DNA of 64,000 nt from Keithomyces neogunnii (Eukaryota; Ascomycota; Sordariomycetes; Hypocreales; Clavicipitaceae). Position numbers and translations under genes: made by a program. Of the stretch, positions 1 to 9,975 are shown one piece after another (position 1 is the first letter of the stretch; the number at the start of each line of letters is the position of its first letter). The notes beneath the pieces are model-generated. The model was not told where the DNA came from. It was given only the letters and a program-made list of their open reading frames with translations, and did not search any database. Location of the stretch: positions 372,001 through 436,000 of the forward strand of contig JAIOWQ010000005.1 of assembly GCA_020975405.1 (NCBI GenBank). Reading direction: 5' to 3'.

Positions 1-340
1 CCTGACTATCGCAGCAGAGTCATCTGTCATATCCCTACATTAGTCTGCGGCTAGTCAATACATTCATGCATCGCGCATGACTTACGACAGTCCCACGATG
101 TGAAAAGTCGTCTGATTCATATGGAGCTTTTGCCCCAACTGCCATATACTGTCATTACAGTCCATCTGTTTATTCATGCAAATCCATACATTGCGAAGTC
201 TGGTCCATTTTTTCCAACGGCGATATGGTGTCCGAACTATTTTGATTATATGCCACTCGAGATCTTGAAGCCAAATTCTTTCAAGACCACTTCTGTCCAG
301 AGTGCCGGTCGAGAACAAGATGGGTTTGGAGGCTGTTGAA
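1..340. other. Left edge, no gene seen
   Basis: This stretch lies downstream of the 3' end of the decayed RNA polymerase III subunit gene. Only short open frames without recognisable motifs occur on both strands. I see no RNA gene or repeat. Confidence 0.5.
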
Positions 341-344
341 AAAC

Positions 345-3300
345 GGTCCGGCGGCCTGCCCTCCTCCCCTCTACTTTCCACGCATCATCAAACAGAGTCG
401 GTTTCTGGCACAGCTGCGAAGAGAGAATGCCGAGACGTCGAACAACGTCAAAGGCACCAGTGCCGATGCTCATTGTCTGACCCAAGATGATCTTCTCGGA
501 TACTCCCTCGATTTGTCAGCTTTCATCCCAGCCACCACGTCAAATACCATGTGCTGTTTTCTCAAACGAAGCCAGGTGTAGCATACTGTCCCTCGGTTTG
601 GCTAATCTAAACCGCGTGATATCGAGAACCTCTCCCTTGTAAGTCGTCCGCCAACAACTGCATATGCCGCCGATCAATGCCCATGTACCCCATAACCTCT
701 ACAATCTCATTACAATTGTTCTTCTTACCCCCTCAATGCCGAGGACCTGGTAGCATTCCATCACACTATTCGTCCGGGTCTGCGTACCAATCACGCCTTT
801 CGTTGTCATGCAAGCCTGAAGACCGTGGCCTCTACCAAGACTTTGTGTGTTTTCCTCGGTAGTCTCAATCAAGGCCCTCGTGGCTTCTGGGTAGCCGGAG
901 ATGGATATTGACGGAATTCGACGGAGAAAGTTCCCGTAACAGCATGTCACTGAATTCGTCAGTCTTGGTCTGCTTTATGTGGCCTTTCTCGCCGTGGTTT
1001 AGGAAGCGTCTCTGGTGCGGATGGTAATTCCTTTTCCATCAATCGTCAGATCTTGGGGCAATATTCTCAGTTTTCGTTGGTTGCATATAATTCGGGCAAT
1101 CTCAACTGTGCAAATTCCCGAGTGGTTTGGTCAGTGCATTGCTATCAACCTGGAGAACTATATAGCCTGTCTGAGACTGCCATTCAAGTTCAATAAAACG
1201 GAGGACATTAGATAGATGTGTCTTTTTAATACGAGCCTTGACAACCCTTGCTGCCTCGATCTGCCGCTTGTTTAGTAGTCGGCAGGTGATTACCGGTGCT
1301 GATATTCTTGGACGCGTTGATGATCTCGTTGATCCGTGGTACGCCCTGAGTAATGCTCATGCCGGCTACACCAGCAAAGTGGAATATTTTCAATGTCATC
1401 TGGGTTCCGGGTCCCGACGGTCCCAACAGGATGCCTGGGTTCAACATGAGCCTTGCACTTGTCAAGACAAAGCCGGATGAAGAGCCCGAGGGTCGTTGCC
1501 GATACCTTGGCAGGCTGCTGACGTAGCTTTCGATGGATTGGAGAAACTTCCGCCCACCTTTGTGTTTGTCAAGTGCGTAGTCACTGCCATCTTCATAATC
1601 AAGTTCCTCATTTAAATGACCTCTTCGCGAGAGGCGGGTGCGCTCCAGCTCAAGCATGTAATCACAAACTGCTTGAATCTCGTCGGGTGTTGACGATGGC
1701 TCATTGTTATTCCATGTCAGACTTGGCATGAATCCAAGTTTGCTGAAAGTGAAGCGTGTGCCAGGACCCTCGATATCTGCAGGATCGAGTTTGTCGCCTC
1801 CAAACTGAATTGCACGACGGTGCCTTTAGATGTTCGAACAGCACAATCATACTACGTGGAGAGATGTTCCAGATTTCACAAGTCTACGAACATGTACCCA
1901 GTCTCTGTGTCTTGACTGCCGTGTCAACCAAACCCTCCCGGCCAGAAATGGCGTGAAATAAGAACTCGGTAGGGACAACCCCTTTTGAATCCGGTTGCCG
2001 CGCATTCTTGTAAACGTGTGCCAATGCTCGATCCTGGAAGCCGTCTGGTACTTGTTGCCCGCCAATAATCTGTTGACCTACTAGAGGAACCATTTGTCAA
2101 CATTAATATCGGAGCCTTTCGATCCTGACTCGGCCGCGATTCATTGCCATGGCAGCTTCATTGGGCCCGTAATCGCCAAGAATAACGTAGAAGATGGAGT
2201 CCTTTCCTGCTCCCACAGTAGACTTATGGCAAACGCCCATTAAAGTCATGGCCTCGGCGCGTGCTTCCTCTGTTGCGGGACGTGCAGATTCATCGCCATC
2301 AAAGTCGGCATTGAATGGGCTACATACACTCGTTGAGTCAAAACGTCTTCCACGGACCGACTTTGACAAGGTGGCTCATGATGCTTAGCTTATGAAGCGA
2401 TGGCTGCCAGTTGATACAGGTCCGTAATCTTCAATGGTTTGCCGTTGGGCTCTTTCCGCATACGTCATGTTTTTGCAACAGGCTGAGGTACTGCTACCTC
2501 ATCAATGTTTAGGTTAGGATCTGGGGATTTGACAGTTTGGCCAGAAAAGTCAACTCGTTTCCCAGAGGATTCCGCGAAAGCGTTCCTGCTTCCACTTTAG
2601 ACGTTGGCAAATTCCTCTCATGGTATTTCCGAATCCAGCTTGCTGTAGACCTGGTATGTCGCTGTTGATATACCTTGCAACTTGGGTTTGTAAATATTCC
2701 CACTGCTCCGTGATGGTCTGGACCGAGGAACCTTTTGTAACGCTGAGCGAATCATACCGCCAACCCACACAATATCAGCTAGCTTGGTAGTTGAATCATC
2801 CTCATTGCTGGCATTAACCTGTGTAATGGAGGCCGGATGCAGACGGGTGGAGCTGGAAGGTATTGCCAAATGTACATCTCAGGTCGACCTTCAGAAGGGT
2901 CCAAGCCAGCAGCTCACAGTCTGAGGGGTTGTACGCTTGAAAATGTCAAGGACTCTAAGCGGGCTCAAGTCCTCCATAGCCTTGCGCGTGCTTGTCGAGC
3001 TCAGGGGCATGGCGGCGAGCTTCAGTAAAAGACTCGTCAAACTTTATCTTGCTCTCTGGCGGCACCTTGTTAACAGCAGTAGACTTGATATAAGAAGAAA
3101 ACCTGTCGTGTACAAGCTTAGACACGCCAATTTTGCGAATTTGGCCATTAAGAGAGACGCACAAAGGACACTGCTTATGCTTCCGACATTGTTCATTCAT
3201 CCTCTTGCATATCTGGAATCTTCAAATATTGTCAAGTTGAGGGGCCGTCGCTCTTTCTATCATATTCAATTAGTAAAACTCGACTGCAGCTCTAAAATAT

Positions 3301-3650
3301 GTATTGGGACAACTGTGCTTGAGTGTCGGGACTGCTTGTGGTGACATGGCAAAGACACGTACTTTGCAGATATTCTGCAAATAGAAATGACAAGACGCAA
3401 ATACCAACATGGAATACTGTAAGTGTAAGCCAACATAACCAAAGTGTCTAATACAGTTCTGAAGTGATTCTTGGCATGTCCTGCATCTGGCTAAATGGAT
3501 GAGATACCCTAGGGATGGGGTGAGTCGCATTCGTGGAAAAGAACCATGGCCTACCAAGCGAGGGTCCAGGCACCTTTGGGAGATGATTGTCACTGGATGC
3601 CAAATTTGACGCCCTTGGATCGTTTGGCAGTTGATCTACAGCTGCCTGGG
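345..3650 (-). pseudogene. Decayed copy of RNA polymerase III largest subunit (RPC1/RPO31)
   Basis: Fragments in several minus-strand frames line up in the right order with the largest subunit of RNA polymerase III. From the N-terminus they are: a KRSKGVKFGIQ block at 3593-3625 followed at once by TGA; a zinc-region block (CRTCQESLQNC) near 3490; the PPESKI/FDESF block near 3050; the RYINSDIPGL...RGICQRLK block at 2610-2700; the catalytic metal-binding motif NADFDGDE at 2289-2312; GQQIIGGQQVPDGF near 2065; the trigger-region FHFAGVAGMSITQGVPRINE near 1330-1400; GYPEATRALI...NSVMEC near 750-880; and the terminal GQTMSIGTGAFDVVRRLG near 430-485. The blocks are separated by stops and frameshifts, and two are fused across deletions: TLMGV runs straight into CHKSTVGAGKDS, and KNARQPDSKG into PTEFLFHAISGREG. 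The span of 3.3 kb is shorter than the roughly 4.2 kb such a gene needs. No intact polymerase can be made; a functional copy must lie elsewhere. Confidence 0.9.
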
Positions 3651-4960
3651 CAGGGTTTCAGTCCAAGACGTCATGGCTTCAACTGGAGGATTCTTTGCTT
3701 CTGAATGAATTTGAAATAAAAATCTGACCAAAGTAGTATGGCATTTTGATGGAAAATCAATCTTGGACGCACAAAGGTGTCAAGCCATGTGTACAAGAAT
3801 GGCCGGTTGAAACATGATATATACTTGGCGGGGAACGAGCACGCTTGAATCTCGTGATCCTTAGTATTCTCGTGTTCTTTACAATGACCAGGGTCTGGTG
3901 TAGAATGTCCCGTACGCATAATATGCATGGCTAATCTACCTAGGTAGCTTACATGATCAAGCAACTTGCCTTTTGCCTGAAATCAGTGATGCATAATAAC
4001 TGGTATTATGACATGAACCGTGGCAAGGCAGCGCGTAACCGACTTTGCTTGATTCTGACCCTGCGCAGTTGATGTCGAGTCCTCTGCCAGCTGATATCCC
4101 TACAAGCCAAGTCTTGCAATTCAGCCCCTAATACAAGGCTATCCAATACCATGTTTGTTATTTTACGTATTTTTAATTGAAGGCCCTTTTATTGGTGCTA
4201 TAGCAAGTGCTTGAAAGGCATCCTAATTACCCAACTGAACAAAGTCTACTTGATACTTGGGCATCCAAGAGCGCCTGTAAACTAAATAGACACGCATCAA
4301 GACCGGTAGACTCAATTCTACTTATTACGAGCTTGTATAACAAGGTGGGCTATTGACCACACTTGAAATTTTAGAAACTCATAGCAGTACGGTTCCTTTA
4401 TATTCGCCAGCTTCATGAGGTCAGTATACATGCCAACCATCATTAGCTCCTAGAAATGACCTTGCATTCTTCAATGAAGGAACGCTTGCACTTGATTTGC
4501 AAATCACCATGCCGTCGCACCTGGCCATTATCAAGAAGTTGCCGTTTCCGCCACATCACCGCCATGGTTGTCAGTGAGGGAGGTGTATATTAGTACTCTA
4601 TTTACAAGGAACCAAAAGGTGCCTAATGATTTTAATCGAGGTCCTGCATGCTTCACCATCCTTTGGTACATTCAGGATGTTACTTGCCGAGCTGCCCGCG
4701 AGAGCCCTGCACACTACCGAGAAGCAAGGCCCTCTCGAGTCCCGCGTTCACACTCCTCCAGGCGTTTGATACGACGCCAATAGATCCCAAGGAAACCACC
4801 TAATATCCTGGGGACGACGGTTCTCAGAGTGGAATGCTGCCATCAATGTCATGCCCTGGCTCAGCCATCCACTTTTAAATGGGTCCATGGGATTTATTGA
4901 AAGCTACATGGAATCGAGAGCACTAGTTTAGCTCTTATCCTCAACTCAGCCAAGACCCTG
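3651..4960. other. Gene-free stretch
   Basis: Only short frames without motifs are present. The 4130-4400 part is AT-rich and may be old degraded sequence. I see no repeat boundary or RNA gene. Confidence 0.4.
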
Positions 4961-4964
4961 GTCA

Positions 4965-5225
4965 TCAACAGCCAACGTACGGCTCCCAAGCGTACATCAG
5001 GGACAAAGTAAAGATCAAAGTAATAGCAGAATCACTCGCAAAGGTCATAGTACCAATATACAGAGTGGCTCGTCGTGCCTGCAAAGCTTCCCACTCAGAT
5101 GGCGCAGCTCCTGACCCCATCACGGCAGGCACAGCCGAAAAGTCGGGAAGCGGCTGAAAAGGTGCCTTGCTATACGCTTCCATGCACAGCGCGACTAGGG
5201 ACGCGATGCCGGGCCACGTTGTCAC
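4965..5225 (-). CDS. Doubtful short hypothetical protein or exon
   Basis: An 86-residue frame has two apolar stretches (near residues 6-15 and 57-78) separated by a hydrophilic part, so it could be one exon of a small membrane protein. Just upstream on the same strand another frame reads PIWNLAVIVASAMQ, again membrane-like, which would need an intron to join. I recognise no family. It sits 140 bp beyond the 3' end of the histidine kinase gene and could equally be chance. Coordinates cover only the frame itself. Confidence 0.22.
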   Translation of the reverse strand: MTTWPGIASLVALCMEAYSKAPFQPLPDFSAVPAVMGSGAAPSEWEALQARRATLYIGTMTFASDSAITLIFTLSLMYAWEPYVGC

Positions 5226-5364
5226 CCGTTGTCGCGGGTCGGGCGCATGGCGTCTGCATGGCGCTCGCCACGATCACTGCCAAGTTCCAGATTGGCACAG
5301 GCTCAATCTGAGACGGCTTGGCCAGGCGTCATGTTTGTTCAAGCTCTCCAAGTCCAGGCCGGCT

Positions 5365-7470
5365 TCAACCAGCCTTGCAGATTTCGGGGGCGCAAGTCTC
5401 CGAGGGGGTGATTGGGGGCGTTTCGGGCGCGTTGATGGTCCCCGGCGGCTGGGCAGAGGGCTCGTCTTCTCGGTCCAGCCACTGCAGCAGCTTCTGCACG
5501 AGGCTCTTCTTGCTCACCGGCTTGGGGATGTAGTCGTCCATGCCGCCCTGCAGGCACTTTTCCCTGTACCCCCTGAGCGCGTTGGCGGTCATGGCTATGA
5601 TGGGGATGGTGCTGCCGCGGCTCCTGATCCTGGCGGTCGCCTCGAAGCCGTCCATGACGGGCATGCTGACGTCCATGAGTACCAGGTCAAACTTGCCGGG
5701 GGGGCCGTCCAGCATCGAGACCGCCTGCGAGCCGTCCGGGGCGACGGCGATGTCCTTGAGGCCGAAGGAGTGCAGCATCCCCACCAGCACCTTCTGGTTG
5801 ATGATGTTGTCCTCGACGGCGAGTATGCGCTTCGTGGACGCCAGCTCCCTGAGCCTCTCGAGGGCCAGCGCCGAGTTGTCCGCTGCCACGGCCACGTGGT
5901 TCCGTGAGAGGCACGGGGAGTGCTGCGGGTGGCTGGTCTCGGCCGCGGCCGCCGAGGTCTTGTCCAGCTCCACCGTGAACCAGAATATGCTGCCCCGGCA
6001 GTCCGGGTTCGGCCGGTACCCCATGTCGCCGCCCATGAGCGCGGCCAGGGACTTGGCGATGGACAGGCCCAGCCCGGTGCCCTGGAAGCGCTTGTTGATG
6101 GACACCTCGGACTGCACAAAGGGCTGGAAGAGGTCCCGGGCGTCGTGCTCGGCCACGCCTATCCCCGAGTCTGCCACCTCGGTGAGGATGACGTAGCCCG
6201 CGTCCGTCTCGTCGCGCACGGTGCAGGACACGGATATGTAGCCCTGCTCGGTGAACTTGGCGGCGTTGTCCGTCATGTTCTGCATGATTTGGCGGAACCG
6301 GAGCTGGTCTCCCTGGGCGAGGCTCGGCAGGTTTGGCGCGAGGCGGAGCTTCATGCGCACTCCCGGCATGAGCGTCGTCTGCGCGGTCCGGGCCACGGAC
6401 GTGACGACTCTTGCCACGCTAAAGGCCCCGGACGTGATGGAGAATGTGCCCGAGGTGAGCTTCGAGTAGTCCAGGATGCTGTTGATGACGCCCAGCAGCA
6501 CCTGCCCCGACTCGGAGATGATGTTTGCCGTCTCGCGCTGGTCCTCGGACAGCGTCGTGTCCAGGAGAAGGCCGCACGCCGAGAGCAGGCCGTGCATGGG
6601 CGTTCGGATCTCGTGGCTGACGTTGGCGAGAAAGTCGCTCTTGAGCTTGGAGCTCTCCTCGTAGGCGGCGATGAGGCGCAGCTCGTTCTCCCTGCGCTCG
6701 GTCAAGTCCCTCGTCACCTTGCCGAAGCCGACGTGCACCCCGTCCCTGTAGATGGCGGTGATGACGACGTTGGCCCAGAACTTGCTCCCGTCCTTGCGGT
6801 ATCGCCAGCCCTCGTCCTCCACCCGCCCCTGGCGCAGGCACGTCATGAGCTCGGCCTCGGGCTTCCCGGCCTCGAGGTCGTCCTGGCCGTAAAAGTTGGA
6901 AAAGTGCCTGCCGACGATGTCCTCCCTCCTGTAGCCCTTGAGCAGCTCCGCGCCCGTGTTCCAGGTGGTGACGTAGCCGCGCGTGTCGAGCAGGAAGATG
7001 GCGTAGTCCTTGACGGTGTGGACGAGGAGGCGGAACATGTCGTCGACAAAACGGTCGCCAACGTGCTCCTCGCCGAGCCGGGCTTCGGCCACGGTGAAGT
7101 CGAACACCAAGAAATCCAGCGCGTCGCCTCGGAAGATTGGGACGATGCGCGCCGACCAGGACGACCTGTCCGCCACATAGGCGCTCGAGCAGACTCTGCA
7201 GGTCCGCTGGGAAATGGCCATCTCGACGGCGCTCGCCAGCGGTATGCGATCGAAGCGCTCCAGCGCGGAACCACCGTAGAGGGCATCAAAGACGTTTCTG
7301 TCGATGAGGTCGGCCCGCTTGCTCCCCCATGCGTCGATGATGCCCTGAGAAGCCCTCTTGATGCGGTAAGAGGAGGAGACGACGAGCGTGAGCCCCGGGG
7401 AGAGATCCCAGAATGCGTCAAAGGCCGAGTCTTGGACGTCGCCTCCGGCCACGGACTTGCTCTCGTACAT
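5365..7470 (-). CDS. PAS-domain hybrid histidine kinase
   Basis: An intronless gene of 701 residues from the start chosen at 7470; an in-frame ATG at 7653 would add 61 residues of Cys-rich, coding-unlike sequence, so I prefer the inner start. Order of parts: a degenerate PAS region (about residues 20-130); a clear PAS domain with a PAC tail (about 150-260, ending in GFGKVTRDLTERRE); HisKA with the phospho-accepting His286 in SHEIRTP; HATPase with N box (NMTDNAAKF), G1 (DSGIGV) and G2 (GTGLGLS); and a C-terminal receiver with phospho-acceptor Asp600 in LMDVSMP and the conserved Lys in PKP. All catalytic residues are present. No membrane segment or GAF/phytochrome region is seen, so it is probably a cytosolic sensor that passes phosphate through an Ypd1-type phosphotransfer protein to a response regulator such as Ssk1 or Skn7. 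The input signal is unknown. Confidence 0.93.
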   Translation of the reverse strand: MYESKSVAGGDVQDSAFDAFWDLSPGLTLVVSSSYRIKRASQGIIDAWGSKRADLIDRNVFDALYGGSALERFDRIPLASAVEMAISQRTCRVCSSAYVADRSSWSARIVPIFRGDALDFLVFDFTVAEARLGEEHVGDRFVDDMFRLLVHTVKDYAIFLLDTRGYVTTWNTGAELLKGYRREDIVGRHFSNFYGQDDLEAGKPEAELMTCLRQGRVEDEGWRYRKDGSKFWANVVITAIYRDGVHVGFGKVTRDLTERRENELRLIAAYEESSKLKSDFLANVSHEIRTPMHGLLSACGLLLDTTLSEDQRETANIISESGQVLLGVINSILDYSKLTSGTFSITSGAFSVARVVTSVARTAQTTLMPGVRMKLRLAPNLPSLAQGDQLRFRQIMQNMTDNAAKFTEQGYISVSCTVRDETDAGYVILTEVADSGIGVAEHDARDLFQPFVQSEVSINKRFQGTGLGLSIAKSLAALMGGDMGYRPNPDCRGSIFWFTVELDKTSAAAAETSHPQHSPCLSRNHVAVAADNSALALERLRELASTKRILAVEDNIINQKVLVGMLHSFGLKDIAVAPDGSQAVSMLDGPPGKFDLVLMDVSMPVMDGFEATARIRSRGSTIPIIAMTANALRGYREKCLQGGMDDYIPKPVSKKSLVQKLLQWLDREDEPSAQPPGTINAPETPPITPSETCAPEICKAG

Positions 7471-7659
7471 GGCGAACGGGGCAGCGCAAACCGTCGCGCT
7501 AAGCCGGCATTCTGTCAGGAGGCAATCACAAGTCTTTGGAGGGAGCAGCTTCGGTCTCAAGTTCAAGACAGTCAAGTCGAGGGGATCTTGTCGAGTCGCG
7601 CAGCAGAAGCGGGCGCCGCCACCTTTGGCGTCAATCTTGTGGGCGCCGGACAATGTGGT

Positions 7660-8520
7660 CCGGAACCCAGAGCCGCTGGTCGCCCAGGGGGGTGTGCACT
7701 AAACCCCGGCCATGGACATTGGGCAGAGATGCTAGCAAGTACAATGCGATTCTGGTTGGCCGCAGACGGGCAGTTCCGTATCCTTTCTGCTAGGCCTGAG
7801 TAGCGCCAACTGGTGCCTGCTACATTTGTGTGGGCACAGCGGATACTGAACCAGACCATTGTCTTTGGCATTTGCCAGCAGACGTCATGTCCAAAGTCAG
7901 AATGTCGCTGGCAGAACCGACCCAAAATTACCCGATGTCGATTGGAAAGTGACCAGTCACGTCTCGCCAGTGGTGCGTGCGCTTTTAAGCCTTGCTGGAT
8001 GGAGTGGCAGAGTCCACGTCATTCCATCACTTTATCGTAGTTGAGGCGAAAACCTGCCTCCACCCTCGCTGGCAGGGATCCCCGTTCTTCTTTCGCGCTT
8101 TTCGCAACGTCAACCCAATTTCTCAATTTGGCAAAGCTCATCAACTTTGCCTGTCCAAGGGCAAACTCCCCTCTGAAATTCTTCCAGATATGACGCGCAT
8201 GTGGCACCAATCCGGATTCTCATGTACATGTGTACCTTGGTAATGGATGCTGTGTTTTTAAAAGGGCGTGGGCTCACTGCCAGTCATGTCGGATGTATGG
8301 CGACGCGCACCGTGTCCTCAGATTCAGCCTTGGTTGCTCAATGTACAGCACGTTTCGGCCCGCCGAGGTGCTGTAGCAAGAGCATGGCCCGCGTCTCCAA
8401 ATGATATGTTCGCCCTTGACCGCCATAATCACAACGGCACATGTAGCTTCAGGCGCCATGTCACGGATACAGTGGTGGACCGTGGTCATGGTGCATGTCG
8501 CGAGATTGGCTAGTCTAGCA
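7660..8520. other. Intergenic, kinase promoter and cerato-platanin 3' side
   Basis: This is the upstream region of the histidine kinase and the downstream region of the cerato-platanin gene. Open frames here are short and motif-free. Confidence 0.5.
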
Positions 8521-8523
8521 CAG

Positions 8524-9043
8524 TCATGCCGATTTGGCATCAGGCAGGCCGCAGTCGGACCCTTTGGTCTGAGTAACGACTGCATCTACGTGCCCCCAAG
8601 AAGCCGCATTGCCGCCGGTGACATCGTCCAAGGCGCGCAGTCCAATATTCAACCCACCGTTGTACGCCGCGTCCACGGCCAGGACAAAGATGCTGCGCCC
8701 GCCGTACTCCAGCCTGTGGCACGATCCGCAGAGCGTCGAGTTCCATGTGACGCCCTGGAGTCCCCCGATGTAGGGGAACTTGGGAATCTGCCCCTGCGTG
8801 TCCCAGTGGTACTTGGTGATGAGACCGTTTGATCCATCCGAGCACGAAATTCCGCTCAGCGGCCGTGAGCCGTCGTCGTATCCTCTGTCGTATGAGACTA
8901 GACGGGGGCAGGTTTCGTATCAGCGGCCGTGCCTTGGTGCGCCAGGCGACGATTCAGTCGGTATAGCGACTGCTCTACTCACCGTAGGTTGCGGAAGCTA
9001 CTGCTGCCAGCAGCACTTGGGCGTAAATCTTCAGAATCTGCAT
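8524..9043 (-). CDS. Cerato-platanin family secreted protein
   Basis: Two exons (9043-8983 and 8897-8524) around an 85-nt GTGAGT...CTAG intron give a 144-residue protein. Residues 1-18 (MQILKIYAQVLLAAVASA) form a signal peptide cut by the intron just after TY. The mature part begins VSYDRGYDDGSRPLS, followed by ISCSDGSNGLI, GGLQGVTWNSTLCGSCHRL and KGSDCGL, so the four cysteines of cerato-platanins are all present, as are the conserved VSYD start and a VDAVVTQ motif near the end. Cerato-platanins are small cell-wall or secreted proteins that bind chitin oligomers and in plant-associated fungi (Sm1/Epl1 of Trichoderma) act as elicitors. Its role in this organism cannot be read from sequence. 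A TATA box lies 132 bp upstream of the ATG. Confidence 0.95.
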
Positions 9044-9174
9044 TACGGAGGTGCAGATAGTATCTTGGGTTGTAAACCAGTCGACAGGGGTTGTGGTTGT
9101 TCTCCAAACCTCTGGCAGAAGCAAAAAAGATTTAGTGTATGACGGTGCTAGCTTCTGCGGGCAGCGGTGCACGG

Positions 9175-9181
9175 TTTTATA
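9175..9181 (-). promoter_or_regulatory. TATA box of the cerato-platanin gene
   Basis: The minus strand reads CTATAAAAC here, 132 bp before the ATG at 9043, which would give a 5' leader of about 100 nt. This is a motif match only. Confidence 0.45.
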
Positions 9182-9189
9182 GCAGCATC

Positions 9190-9975
9190 AACTTGATCAA
9201 GCGCGTGAAGTAGCGTGCCTAATGAAGCAACATGTTCAGATACATGATGCATCACAAAACGAGATGGAGTGAATTCCATCATGATATCCGCACATGTCTC
9301 ATACGAGGCCACCGGCATCGATTCAGTTCACGCCCCGTGACCGCAACAGGCAATTGCCAGATTATCCCAAAGGCACCGCAAAGTTGTCTCCTCGACCAAC
9401 AGTCTCATGCTTCAATCCGCTGACAAGGCGGTCTGGGATTCACCGCGGACCTGATGCAGTGCGACTGAATCAAAACCCGCATCGGGGTGGATAAGCCGGC
9501 TCGAGACTCGGATCTCTTCCAATGGTGTCACGGCGCATAATTGAGACGGTTGATCCTCTTGATTCTGACACGCTGCAAGCAACTGGTCCCGGACAATGAG
9601 TTGTCAACTAAATGGAGCTCAAGTGAAATGTTTCGTTTGACAGAGAGAATTGTTCCACTCCCGTGGGACATGGGACTGCAGGCTCATTACTGACATGACG
9701 TGCAGCTGGACATGGGCATTTGGCGGTTGAGCCACCATTATTACGTCAAAGAATCGCCGTCTCCTGGTGCAACATTCCCCGCGTTTTGCCTCCCCGCCAT
9801 CAAAACGGGCCAAGATCTCATGTCGGTCCGCCACCCTGGCGCATCACGGGTTGTCGGTCTGCCGGAATGCCAATTCCGATATTCTCAAGACCGCCCATCG
9901 TCGGCGAGGGGGCCAGCAGCCGGCGTGAATTGCCTCGCCACCACGATTCGGTCCAACCTCGAAGCCGCCCAAGAT
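9190..9975. other. Divergent intergenic region before the P450 gene
   Basis: The cerato-platanin and P450 genes are transcribed away from each other, so this is a shared promoter region. A plus-strand frame is open from 9700 into the P450 start, but its residues before the ATG at 9976 do not look coding. Confidence 0.45.

Noticed and set aside
7471..7653. Upstream start of the histidine kinase at 7653
   Set aside because: The added 61 residues are Cys- and Arg-rich and do not resemble a domain; the ATG at 7470 leads directly into kinase-like sequence.
5920..7803. 627-codon plus-strand frame opposite the histidine kinase
   Set aside because: It is the antisense shadow of a GC-rich coding exon; the minus strand has all kinase motifs.
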